Part shown: positions 44,384-54,844 of the stretch, piece after piece | Layout: each line of letters opens with the position of its first letter | Position numbering within the stretch: position 1 is the stretch's first letter | Translations under genes and position numbers: made by a program | The notes under the pieces: generated by a model | What the model was told of the DNA's origin: nothing | Databases searched by the model: none | The model's input: only the letters and a program-made list of their open reading frames with translations | Origin: Auriscalpium vulgare | Lineage: Eukaryota; Basidiomycota; Agaricomycetes; Russulales; Auriscalpiaceae | Assembly: GCA_019915015.1 (NCBI GenBank) | Contig: JAHBBC010000012.1 | Location: 930,001-994,000 of the forward strand | DNA length: 64,000 bases | Reading direction: 5' to 3'

Positions 44384-45567
44384 TCACTCTCGGACGTCTG
44401 CGACAAGTACGACACGTTCCTTCATCCTCGTTGACTGATTCTGCCACCAAGACGTGGATAAGTTCATCAAAAGTCTGACAAGAATGCCGTCTGATGCGTA
44501 CCATTTCTCCAGTATATGCCATTTCTCCAGTATACGCCTCGATAAGAAATTGTACGTGGCTTCCACAAGAGACGTCGCTTCGAGAGCGCGGTCAGGGCGG
44601 TAGTTGCGCTGGTCGTCGCGGAATTCTGCGTTGATGGCATACCTGACCTGTACAGTAGGTCGGGGGGCAGACCGCATTCCGATTGCAATGTATAGGGCCT
44701 GTGCCAGCATGTCGGGAGGGGTCTGGGCCAAGTCCGGAGTCCGGATATTCGTCCAGCACCAGTAAAAGAGGTAGTGCGTCATGTGGGTGGCGGCGTTTCT
44801 TCCAACACTCTTCATCGTGCTTTGCAGCGAGCTTCAACAAAAAGTAGTACGCCGCACCGACCAGGGACAACGCCGGGAGAGTAAACGCTTCCCACTCTTC
44901 CCACTCGGATCGTCACGATATCGATATCGATATCTTTGACCGTCGACGAACTCGAAAAGAATAACGTATTCTGTGGAAGGTTGCTGGCCGCTGGGAAGGT
45001 CGAGCGCCCTGTACAGCGCTGAGGCCAGCTTTGAGGGGTCGGCATTGGATAGGTTTGCATCGACGATCACCAAATCGTAAAGGGGACGATGATCCCCAAG
45101 ACGATCCCTATCCGAGATTGACGATGAGACCAAGTCCACTGGGTGACGCATGTCGAGGCCGGGCACCCGCAAGTGTTGGTAAGGAGCTTCAGTGGTCTGC
45201 TCTACGGCGCGGCGCGCCAGGAAATGGTGGGCAGCGGCGCCCAGCGACTCCGCCGGGAGAGCTCGCTCGGGATTGTGACGGGCTCGTAGAGGGCAGCGTC
45301 ATCCCGGACCACGCACAGTTGATGGCGTTTGCGCTCCACGATGGCATGAGACTCAGCACGAGAGATGGGTGCTTTCTTGCGTCTGGTAGCCTCCAGTGCC
45401 AGTTTGGCTGCAGCAGTGGTTGAGGACTCGTCGCGAAGAGAGGGGCTGTCCTTCGGCGCGGGACTGACCCACTGTTTTAGAAGCGAGTCATCTTTGAGCA
45501 GTTTGTCCGTCGATGAGTGCTTTTCCAATGGGGAGTAGATATACGGGCGTGAACGTGTATTTCCCAT
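44384..45567 (-). pseudogene. Repeat-module family locus 2 (MGN family), frameshifted
   Basis: Starts MGNTRSRPYIYSPLEK and continues with a charged region ending SHAIVERKRHQLCVVRDDA. Then come at least three repeat units in changing frames: RALPAESLGAAAHHFLARRA; ASALYRALDLPSGQQPSTEY with VILFEFVDGQRYRYRYRD; LPALSLVGAAYYFLLKLA; and ALYIAIGMRSAPRPT, YAINAEFRDDQRNYRPDR, SLVEATYNFLSRR. One frame change is explained by a 7-base tandem duplication (CCGGACT CCGGACT, about 44730-44745) not present in locus 1. Another lies after a short ATCGAT tandem repeat at about 44914-44935. Compared with locus 3, the first unit also lacks roughly 150 bases. Probably a pseudogene of a multi-unit protein. Confidence 0.55.
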
Positions 45568-45742
45568 GGGGATTATTGTGCAGGTTGGCAGTCGAAGGCG
45601 AGCTCTGTTGCAGACCCCTCGCCCGCTACCGTGATCCGCCTCCCGTTAAGCCGGATGACGAGAACTTACATGATGATACAATCGCTTGCATTGAGCGTAC
45701 AAGATTCTCTGTAAGTACATGTGCTGGTGGCTTCCCGCTCCA

Positions 45743-48700
45743 ATCAAATATTCTTCATCGTCCTCGACAAGTTGAATGCGGCGGAGATGAGCGTGACATG
45801 CCTGCAAATTCAGCTCTTTAGAAGCGTCCCTCCGCGATACTAAGAGACAACTTACGTGAAGCCTTGCACGGCGTTTCCTAGTCTAATTACGAAGAAAAGC
45901 ATGAGCGCTGAGACATGCCGTGTCCATGGGCAGAAATCTTACCCGTCACCAGAGGGAGAAATCTCCTCGGTGCACAACCCAACGTGATTAGTGTATTGCA
46001 GGAAGTCCTGGCCACAGACAGATCAGCCGCCGGCGTCTCGTGTGCCCCCAGGTTGTACGCACCTCGAACATCCTAACAGCCCTCGGCAGCAGTTCTCTGT
46101 TATACTCGCCTGCGCGAGTCAGAGCCTCGATGCACCTGGCGAAAAGCACGCTGCGTCAGGTGGACGCATCGCGTTGAGAACTGGCGCGGAACAGACCAGA
46201 GTGTGCACAGGCAGAAAGTGCCTTCCTCCCCGCCTACGCCGTCGTCCGACTCCTGCGTGTTGTACCGGTACACCAAATTCTAGCCAAGGATGAGATGCCG
46301 CGCATGAATGTACGGGGTCGAGAGCATACGTTGGCTGTGAGACCTCCACGCTCAGGGCTCTTCAGGATCGCATTCAAGGTGCTCAAGAATCGCGGGTCAG
46401 ACTAGCGCACCAATGTTAGCAGCACACAGACGCAGACGAGGAACGACGCACGGCCGTGGAGAAGAACACGAGGGGCATGATGAGCACGGCCGAGTCCAAG
46501 ATGTGCGTTTCGTCGTAGCTCTGCCCGAAGAACTGTTTCTCTGCGTTCCAGGCCTTGTGCATGACCTGCTCGTATATGTCGTCGCGCGCTTCAAGCCACT
46601 TCATGCGGTTGGGTGCAGGGAGAGAGCGCTTGTCGGCCAATCGGAGGCCTGGGCAGGGAAATGATGCAAGGAACAGTTAAAATGAGCGCAAAAGGAATTG
46701 TCAATGCTGTACCTCTGTCGATTGCCACCCTGTGGAAGACGAGGTTAGGATGCGCCCAGTATGAAGAAACGGCAATGAATACGTGCCATAACATGATCTG
46801 TTACATCGTAATAAAGATGAACTCTTCGCGGAACGACACTGCAAACAAGATGCACAGCCCACCTTCGAATACTAGTCAAGGAGACGTCAACGTTGCTAAA
46901 CACAAAACTTGGCTGGTCGACTTACAGTGAAGTGGCGTTTCTTGTTGCGTACTTCCCTAATCGGTGCGTGGCTCGTCAGGGCGATTTCTACCTGTTCATT
47001 ACTTCTGACTGACCAAATAGACCTGTAATGCTCACGTATCAGCTAAGCTATCCCACAGTACGATGGCGAAGCTATGAAGCAAGAGTACGCACAAATCCGG
47101 ATCGTTGCGGTGCTCGACGACGACTGCGGCGATGAGCTGTCAGTTCGCGGCGAGCGACAAACCTCTAAAGCGGACGTACAATCCACACTGCATAATACGA
47201 AAGTGTCAATAGTTGAGATGGCCTGTGTAATTGTCTAACTCACAGTTCGCGAACAGCAACCCTGCCGCATGAACTGCTTTAATGACTCATTCACCTACCT
47301 TGGATGAGAGATGCTCACCAAGTATCATAACCCTGCAAGTGGCCAAGGATGAATGTGTGAATGGCTGAAAGGCGTAAAAAAACCTTACCAATGGCCTTCC
47401 AAACTGACGAGGGAACTACTGTCAGCGAAACAGATGCACGGAACACGTCGGGACAAACCTTCTGGCCCAAATAGATACAATCCATTCTATTTGAAGTCAG
47501 TACGGCTCTTAAACGCTTGCGAGACGGCTTACAATTCGCCGTAGATGTCCTGGAGAAGAAAGCAAGCACGTCAACAAATGCACGCGCAAGACAGTGCGCT
47601 CGACTGACCAGTTGAATGTGATCGATAGCGCCGTTTCCAATCCTATGGCGCAGACCGTCAGATTGACAGATCAGCTCGGAGCCGGGAAACAAACCTGACG
47701 GGCTTCGAGCCCTTGTGTCCATCTAAATGAGTCAGTTCCAGCTCTGGGAAGATCTTCTCGCCTAAACAATGGTCAACTCGAGGGTAAATGAAGGATGGAC
47801 GGGACGGGACGGACCATGGATGGTGTACATGATCTGCAAAGAGCCGTCTGGGTTCCTATCTTTCAGCCGGTCGAAGATAAAGTCCATGTACGCTGACGAG
47901 GACGGATAAGTCTACGATCGAAACGACACGTGAGGAAACTGACCGTTTGCTTCCTGCGTGAAGCCGAGGCGGATGAGCGCATATAGCGTGAAGGACGCAT
48001 CGCGAATCCAAGACGCCCTTGAGAAAAATGGCGTTAAGAATTGAAAGTAACCCGGGGTATAAAAATACACACCGGTAGTCCCTAAAATCGCGTATGAGCC
48101 TCAAATCGCATTTGATTTGGTGAACACCTACCAGTTCCTCGTTCCTCCAATGTACTCGGGAAGACTGAAAGTAGGGCTTGCTACGACGGCGCCTGCAATG
48201 GACCTGATCAGCGCTAGACACAGACAACCAATTATTCCACGTACCGGTCGGCTCGAAGATGAGAAGCTTGAGTGCAAGTGCACTACGGTGCACGGCCTCC
48301 TTCCAAGAGCCGTTGTAGGTTGACCTTCTGATCCAGGTGTTCCAATAAGTATTGGTTCCCTCAAGCAGATCACGGAGCAAGGTCTGGTGGCGCGCGTTAG
48401 ATGCTATTGAACGCGCCTCATAATCCGGACAAACCTTTGTGAGCAAGGGATCACTCTTGTCACGAAGGGTGGAGGCCCCGCGCTGGAGCTCTGCGGAAAC
48501 GCGACCGTCGTTAATCTCCCTCACAACCGCGTTGAGGCCGGTGAACTTACTTTCTAGCGATACACCAAGTTCCTTTGCATGACTCTCGGTTGGGTCGACT
48601 TGGGGTTCCTCATTAACCGGCGGCGTCCTCAAGATAAACGTCACCACCTGGCCCTCCTCCAGCAGCAGGTCCGCGCTGACTGACGGGCCCTTGTGGCCCT

Positions 48701-49810
48701 TGCGCGTCAAGTCGAGCAGCTTCAAGTCGACGCTCGGCGCCGCGACATTGTCTATGACGGCCTCCGCGACGTAGCGGAGATCGAGCGTGAGGTCCGCAGA
48801 CTCAAAGAGCGCCTTCTGCTGCTTGGAAGAACCGTTACCGAGGCCCGCGATGGAGCTGTCGTCGCTGATGGTGGTCTTATGCTCGTTCATGGCATAGTTG
48901 AATGCAGGGGCGCATTCGACACGGATGGGCATCCTGCCGCGGATGACCTGGAGCCCGGTAAGCCGGAGCTAGGGATGGGGCTGAGGAAACATGCCTCGAT
49001 GCGGCGGATGAGCCAATGGAGGAGCGGCTTGTGGGCGGACGCGGCCGGGTTGCGCGGAAGGAAGTCTAGCAGCGCTACGTTAGGCGAGTTATCGATCTTC
49101 CCTGAAGGGGTGCATTTTACCTGTCACGCTCACGACGCCTTCCTCGTTGAGGAACCTGGACACAAAGCATGTGAGTATGAAATGCTGTGTGATGCCACGG
49201 GACATCGCACTTGGTTTGTAAGACCTAGCGGGGGCGAAGATAAGGAATCAGAATATCGATGAGAGACAGCGCATACATTTGAGCTCGGCAGGTAGTTCTG
49301 CTTGGTGGTGAAAGGGACGGTGGGGGTAACGGAGAAATGACCGCCCTAGATGCAAGAAGTGTTATAACTGTCATCAGACAGAACACTAGATGTGCGCACT
49401 TTGTCCTTGTCCAAGATACGTGCGAAGATGGACGGAGAGTCAAAATAGGGCACGCAATAACTCTCCACTGGAGGAACGAAGTCAGGAGGCTGTCAGGCGA
49501 ACACAAGGAGCGTCCTAACCTGAGCCATCGATGCTAATCTACAGTCGCGCTACAGTTCAGCAAGGTGAGTTTCGGGAAGACGGAAACATACGAGTGCAGC
49601 CGTCCTCAAGTTGCCAATCCTAGTACGCCGAATTGTCAGTAGAGGGTAGCGCATGAAATGCGTACAGACGCACAGGGCATGGTCAGAGATGGCGACGTAG
49701 TCGCGGTCTGCGACGGGGGTGACGACGTTCATGTGAGGCTCAGCGACGTGGTGTGCTGGAGGGACTGTTGAAGGTTTGGAGGAAGCGGGGAAGGCATCTT
49801 TGGCGCCCAT
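45743..49810 (-). CDS. Glycoside hydrolase family 15 protein (glucoamylase/trehalase-like)
   Basis: Inverting exo-glycosidase of the (alpha/alpha)6-barrel type; GH15 members cut terminal alpha-glucosides or trehalose. No signal peptide is visible, so an intracellular role is likely. The start [11 protein letters not shown] at 49810 leads to [17 protein letters not shown] and [17 protein letters not shown], then [98 protein letters not shown] and [14 protein letters not shown] with the likely catalytic Glu, ending [14 protein letters not shown]. The frame stays intact across more than 25 exons. Many are tiny: 28 and 19 bases near the start, 14 bases for VLQTK, then 18 (47244-47261), 8 (47180-47187), 31, 9 (47014-47022), 31, 9 (46863-46871), 11 (46787-46797) and 17 (46713-46729). 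At least two introns seem to use GC donors. Confidence 0.82.
46713..47261 (-). other. Cluster of microexons inside the GH15 gene
   Basis: Eight consecutive exons within 550 bases: 47244-47261, 47180-47187, 47093-47123, 47014-47022, 46926-46956, 46863-46871, 46787-46797 and 46713-46729. Only 134 of 549 bases are coding. In order they give [40 protein letters not shown] and VAIDR, which together form one unbroken GH15 segment. Each edge has GT-AG ends, except a GC donor after IMLW. Confidence 0.78.
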
Positions 49811-49845
49811 GGTCGTCGATGGCTTCCGCTTCCCCAGATCCTGCC

Positions 49846-49851
49846 TATAAA
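49846..49851 (+). promoter_or_regulatory. TATA-like element upstream of histidine-phosphatase copy 1
   Basis: CTATAAACGG lies between the divergent GH15 and phosphatase genes. A near-identical context (TATATAAACGGGTCCGGGCC) is kept upstream of copy 2 at 52593-52600. Confidence 0.35.
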
Positions 49852-50214
49852 CGGTCCGGGCCACCCCGGAGATCCAGCGCCTTTCTATCTCCTTGCGCCT
49901 CTGCGTGCCCGATCCCGCTGCAACGCCGACTCCTCGCCTGCCCCCTCGCTCTCGACTAGCCTAGCTTGGATCTGTACACAATACCTTTGCCTCGGGGAGC
50001 TGGCCACTCAGAAACTCTTCACTCGAGGCAACGATCAAAGACGAGCTCAGACGAGATACCGGCGGCACCAAGGCCGGCCCGGCGCTCGGTCTTTCCTCAA
50101 CAGGGCACCGATCCAACACGGAGTCAAGTCACCTCGTTGCTGCAGCATTGCCATCCCCCATCCCGGTCATCTCCAACCGTCCTTTGGCGACGTGACATAT
50201 CCCCGCACCAGTGT

Positions 50215-51620
50215 ATGCCGATGCTCCCAGTAACTCGCACGATTGCACTTGCTGTCATCGGATTCCAAGTATTCCTGCTCTACCGACACACGAACATGTC
50301 CGCCCCCAGCCCTAGAACGTACGAGGTACGTGGTATTTGAGGTGTTGGAGCGTCGCGGTTGACCATGGTGCAGATCGTCCCGGGTTATTTTGCACAGGAT
50401 GACCCCGCTGCTGATGCTGTCGCCCTCGGACCGGTCAGCACACTCGGCATTATTTTGCACGAAATGCATGCTGATGACCATCTAAGACTCCACCGTTCTT
50501 CGGTTTGCTGTCGCGGTCATGGCCCAAGTTCACCTCGGCCATCGCCGACCTTGCGGCCAAGGCATCCCCGGACGAATCGTACAAGGTCATTTTTTTCGGG
50601 AGGCACGGAGAAGGCTATCGTGAGCTCCATCTGCTTCCTCACAACATGCATGATGCGAAGTGCATTTGGCAGATAATGTTGCGGCTGCAAAGTACGGCGA
50701 GGAAGTGAGTCCCTTTGACCCAGTCCCCCGATCGCGTTAATTAATGCGATTGCAAGGCATGGGATGCGTGAGTTATACTGTTATACTGGGTTCCGAAATA
50801 ATTAAATCTGAAATCTTGCTGCAGGAAGTGGTCGCTGCTAGAAGGAGACGGTGAATCGACTTGGGGTCGTACGTCAATGCATGCATTCACTTCTCCAGTA
50901 ACCTGACACTACGCAGCTGACCCCAATCTCACACCGCTTGGCGAGGGGCAGGCTCGCAACGCGAACACCGCATGGCGGCTAGAACTTCCCCACAACGTGC
51001 CTATACCTGAACGATTCTACGTTAGCCCGATGAAGCGGGCATTCCGCACCTATCAACTGACCTTCGACGGCATCCTGCCTGAACCTCGCTCAACTCCCAT
51101 CATTCTCGAGGTACGTTTCCGTACTTCACAGGCTCTAGATGTTATGTGACAGACTGATTATCTCGCAGAACGTTCGTGAAGAGTACGGAGAACACACGTG
51201 CGACAAGCGCCGCACGCGCACCGAAATCAAAGCCGATTTCCCCGAGGCCGAGTTTGAGGAAGGGTTCTCAGAGGAAGACGAGCTCTGGACGTGGACTAGG
51301 GAAACGAATGCGCACGTCATTGAACGTGCGAAGCTCGTGCTCGACAGAATATGGGAGAAGGATGCAGACAAGACTTGTGAGCGCCCACGCTTTGCTTGTT
51401 CGTATGGTGTCCCAACTTTGTGGCGGTTCAGACATATCCGTCACCGCGCATAGCGGGATAATCAATGGATTCCTGGGTGCGATAGGCCGGGGGAGCTTCT
51501 ACAAGCTGCCCACTGGAGGTACGTCTCTTCGCGCTGCATGAGGCAACCACTGAGCTCGGTCATCTGTCCCAGGTATAATTGTCGTCGTCGTGAAGGGCAC
51601 CGTTGCGAAATCAACTTAGA
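50215..51620 (+). CDS. Histidine phosphatase (phosphoglycerate-mutase-like), copy 1
   Basis: Member of the histidine phosphatase clan, closest in pattern to yeast Pmu1-type proteins. The N-terminal segment TIALAVIGFQVFLLYRH may be a membrane anchor. The core is IVPGYFAQDD, PPFFGLLSRSW, VIFFGRHGEGYHNVAAAKYG with the RHG catalytic motif, WSLLEGDGESTWGPDPNLTP, LGEGQARNANTAWR, YVSPMKRAFRTYQLTF, ENVREEYGEHTCDKRRTRTE, ELWTWTRET and YISVTAHSGIINGF with the second catalytic His. About nine short introns, all in phase, end at KGTVAKST. The in-phase ATG at 50221 is an alternative start. The true substrate is unknown; mutase activity is unlikely given the family pattern. It is paired with the copy at 52.9 kb. 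Confidence 0.83.
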
Positions 51621-52005
51621 GTTTTATCACGGAGAAGCGTCATAGATCAAGTTTATACCTTCCTGCTGTTCATACAGGACATCATTACTAGTCGAAACAA
51701 CTGACCGCACTGTGCGTGCTCTTCGGCCATCGCACCTGGACGCACTAGACACACATCTGCCAGCGATGGTCGCCCGCGTAGCAGGCCCTGCGGCATTAAA
51801 TATGCGGCCCACCATGCTTATATGGCCCAACACTAGTCTCCCCAAGGCAGAGTAGGCAATCTCAGGATTCGCTGTGTTGGCGTCGGGTTCTCGTCAGCAG
51901 ATTTACGGGAAGCGGATCACAGTCACGGTAGCGGGGTGGGTGGCGGTGCACCTCTTCCGAGACATATCCCGCTCCCGCTCGACGCTCAGCCTGTAACTAG
52001 CCCCC
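51621..52005. other. Intergenic between the duplicated phosphatase genes
   Basis: 3' flank of copy 1 and a GC-rich stretch at 51890-51960 resembling the one at 22.3 kb. No gene seen. Confidence 0.45.
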
Positions 52006-52500
52006 ATGGGAACACACGTTCACGCGCATATCTATTCTCCACCGGAAGAGCTGTACTCGTCGACGGACGCACTGCTCAAAGATGACTTGCCTCTCAAACT
52101 GCCGAACGGTCTGACGCTGAAAGAAGGTCTTCGCGACGAATCCCTAACCATTGCTTTGGCCAAACAGATACCTACCAAGTCTCCACTTCTCACGCTGAGT
52201 CTCGTGCCATCGTGGAGCGCAAAAGCCATCAGCTGTGCGTGGTCTGGGATGACGGCGGCGGCGGCGGACGCTGCCCTCCGCTCTCTTTGGCAAACAAGCA
52301 CTCCGACCTGTCTGCGGTCGACCCCGCCGTCCTTGCCCCGGACCTGTTCCACGCGATTGGCCTCCATATCCACTGCCAGTGCCACACCGACTGGCGTCCC
52401 CCCGCCGATTTCGTCATCTTTCTCGAGTTCACCGAGGATCGAGCCCGTCACGATCACGAGCGAGCTCCTCCGGCGGAGTCGCTGGGCGACGGGGGTTACG
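52006..52500 (+). pseudogene. Repeat-module family locus 3, truncated and frameshifted
   Basis: Begins MGTHVHAHIYSPPEELYSST with the block LLKDDLPLKL that mirrors LLKDDSLLK of locus 2. A deletion near 52175-52195 moves the frame, after which IVERKSHQLCVVWDD, LFHAIGLHIHCQCHTDW, ADFVIFLEFTEDRA and RAPPAESLG follow. It ends where the duplicated GH15 5' fragment begins. The joint shares GCGACGGGGG with the GH15 side, suggesting microhomology joining. Unlike loci 1 and 2 it lies on the plus strand, and the MGN-type myristoylation context is altered to MGTHVH. Confidence 0.55.
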
Positions 52501-52585
52501 ACGTTTATCTCAGGCTCAGCGACTGGAGGGACTGTTGAAGGTTTGGAGGAAGCGGGGAAGGCATCTTTGGCGCCCAATGGCTTCC
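52490..52585 (-). pseudogene. Truncated GH15 first-exon fragment
   Basis: On the minus strand the sequence reads [17 protein letters not shown], then VAEPEINVVTPVA, like the GH15 start at 49810-49700 but lacking the ATG-coded Met and several residues. It then runs into the repeat-family fragment on the opposite strand, so it cannot make a GH15 enzyme. Confidence 0.72.
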
Positions 52586-52929
52586 GCTTGACTATATAAA
52601 CGGGTCCGGGCCACCCCGCAGAGGCGCAAGGAGCCCGATCCCGCTGCAACGCCGACTCCTCGCCTGCTCTCTCCCTTTCAACTAGCTGAGCTACACTTTA
52701 CCTCTGCCTCTGGGAGCTGGCCACAGCTGAGAAACTCTTCACTCGCACTAAAGACGAGCTCAGACGAGATACCGGCGGGACCGGCCCGGAGCTCGGTCTT
52801 CCCTCAACAGGGCAACCGGCCCGGGAGTCAAGTCACCTCGTTGCTGCTGCATCATGCAGCCTATCCCCCATTCCGTTCATCTCCAACCGTCCTGTGGCGA
52901 CCTGACATACAGTATCCCCGCACCAGTGT

Positions 52930-54351
52930 ATGTCGAAGCTCCCAACAGCTCGCACGGTTGTACTTGCTTTCATCGGATTCCAAGCATTTCTGTACGTATT
53001 CCTGCTCTACCGACACACGGACATGCCCGCCCCAAGCCCTAGAACATACGGGGTGCGTGGTATTTTAGGTGCTGGAGCGTCGCGGTTAACCATCGTGCAG
53101 ATCGTCTCGGGTTATTTTGCACAGGATGACCCCGCCGCTGATGCTGTCGCCCTCGGACCGGTAAGCACCCATGAGCTCTCTCGGCATTCTTTTGCACGCT
53201 GATGACCATCTAAGACTCCACCGTTCTTCGGCTTGCTGTCGCGCTCATGGCCCAAGTTCAACTCGACCATCGCCGACCTTGTGGCGAAGGCATCCTTGGA
53301 CGAATCGTACAAGGTCATTTTTTTCGGGAGGCACGGAGAAGGCTATCGTGAGCTCCATCTGCTTCCTCACAACATGCATGATGTGAACTAAATCTGACAG
53401 ACAATGTTGCGCTTGAAAAGTACGGCGAGCGAGTGAGTCCTTCCGACCCAGTCCGTTGATCGTCCCGTTGACTACTGTGATTGCAAGGCATGGGATGCGT
53501 GAGTTTCGCGATTACACTGGGTTCAAAGATGTGTTTGGAGCCCTGCTGCAGAAAGTGGGCGCTGCTGGAAGGAGACGGTGAATCGACCTGGGGTCGTACG
53601 TCCACGCATCCCTTCACCTTCCCCAATAACCTGACGCAACCCAGCTGACCCCAATCTCACACCGCTTGGCGAGGGACAAGCTCGCAACGCGAACACCGCA
53701 TGGCGGCTAGAACTTTCTCGCGGCGTGCCTATACCTGAGCGACTCTACGTTAGCCCGATGAAGCGGGCATTCCGCACCTATCAACTGACCTTCGACGGCA
53801 TCCTGCCTGAACCTCGCTCAACTCCCATCATTCTCGAGGTACGTTTCCATACTCCACAGGCTCTAGATGTTATGTGACAGACTGATTATCTCGCAGAACG
53901 TTCGTGAAGAGTACGGAGAACACACGTGCGACAAACGCCGCACGCGCACCGAGATCAAAGCAGATTTCCCCGAGGCCGAGTTCGAGGAAGGGTTCTCTGA
54001 GGAAGACGAGCTTTGGACGTGGACGAGGGAAACGCACGCGCAAGTCAACGGACGTGCGAAGCTCGTGCTCGACAGAATATGGGAGAAGGATGCAGATAAG
54101 ACTTGTGAGTGCCTCCGTTTGCTTTGCTCGTCTTATGGTGTCCCAACTTTGTGTGGTGGTTCAGACATATCCATCACCGCACATAGCGGGATAATCAACG
54201 GATTTCTGCGTGTGCTGGGTCGGGGAGGCGGCTACTACAGGATGCCCACTGGAGGTACGTATAGTCCTTCCTGAGGCAACCACTGAGCTCAGTCCTCTAC
54301 CCAGGTATAATTGTCGTCGTCGTGAAGGGCACCATTGCGAAATCAACTTAG
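52930..54351 (+). CDS. Histidine phosphatase (phosphoglycerate-mutase-like), copy 2
   Basis: Same exon layout as copy 1. The anchor is slightly longer (FIGFQAFLYVFLLYRH). Core motifs are kept: VIFFGRHGEGYHNVALEKYG, WALLEGDGESTWGPDP, YVSPMKRAFRTYQLTF, ENVREEYGEHTCDKRR and YISITAHSGIINGF, ending KGTIAKST. Differences from copy 1 are mostly single substitutions; one change is in the final catalytic-domain loop (LRVLGRGGGYYRMPTGG against LGAIGRGSFYKLPTGG). Both copies therefore appear intact, and the duplication looks recent. The same reservation about substrate applies. Confidence 0.82.
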
Positions 54352-54844
54352 AGTTCTATCCCGGAGAAGCGTCATAGATCAAGTTTATACCTTCCTGCTG
54401 TTCATACAGGACACCATTAATCCCCGACCATTACAGATCGCCAGCTCACCTCCGGGTTGTCGTCGACGTCGTCGTTGTACCCACAGTTGAAGTGTTGTCT
54501 TGATATTGTAGTCGTGCCCTGTTTTTTTCAGTTACTGTACGCTATCTCTTGTGAAACCGATGAACAGATGGTAGTAGTACTACTTGTTGCTGCAACGTTA
54601 GGATATCCGAATGATCGTGTATTCGGCCACTGGAGCCGAAGGCTGACGTCACGCGTCTGGGGGGAGTTGTTTCCCAATTTGCATCTTCCGCGCCAACGCG
54701 CACGTCGTCTCGCCCCAACGCCCACCGCCACCGTGGAACCGAGTGGAACTCTCAAGTGGAATGCATGCATACGCTGCGGTGCGTCCTATATAAAGCCTCT
54801 CGTGTCCGCCCCACCCCTCTCATTATCACCCTCGCAAATCATAA
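54352..54844. other. Intergenic with the Mpv17-type gene promoter
   Basis: No gene. A TATATAA run at 54787-54793 lies 52 bases before the Mpv17-type start codon and is a good TATA box. Confidence 0.5.
54787..54793 (+). promoter_or_regulatory. TATA box of the Mpv17-type gene
   Basis: CCTATATAAAGCC sits 52-58 bases before the ATG at 54845, a usual spacing for a short leader. Confidence 0.5.

Larger units (their letters stand above)
49690..51690. repeat. Segmental duplication, copy 1
   Basis: About 2 kb from the GH15 first exon through the intergenic promoter and the whole phosphatase gene to just after TTCATACAGGACA. It matches 52487-54425 closely in exons, introns and flanks, with scattered substitutions and small insertions or deletions. 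Confidence 0.82.
52487..54425. repeat. Segmental duplication, copy 2
   Basis: Matches 49690-51690. The left end holds a truncated GH15 first exon ([17 protein letters not shown] on the minus strand), showing the source is the GH15-phosphatase interval at 49.7 kb and that this copy is derived. Confidence 0.82.

Noticed and set aside
44730..44750. An intron to explain the frame change in locus 2
   Set aside because: No GT-AG pair of reasonable length fits, while the adjacent 7-base duplication explains it exactly.
44910..44940. ATCGAT run as a regulatory site or microsatellite of interest
   Set aside because: Only about three units; it lies in coding sequence as Tyr-Arg repeats and is noted merely as a possible slippage site.
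47160..47190. In-frame TAG in the GH15 gene as a nonsense mutation
   Set aside because: The TAG lies downstream of a GTACGT donor; with an 8-base exon it falls in the intron and the conserved sequence is continuous.
49690..49810. Assigning this stretch to the repeat-module family
   Set aside because: The similarity to 52.5 kb is in the GH15 part of that chimera; this stretch is the GH15 first exon.
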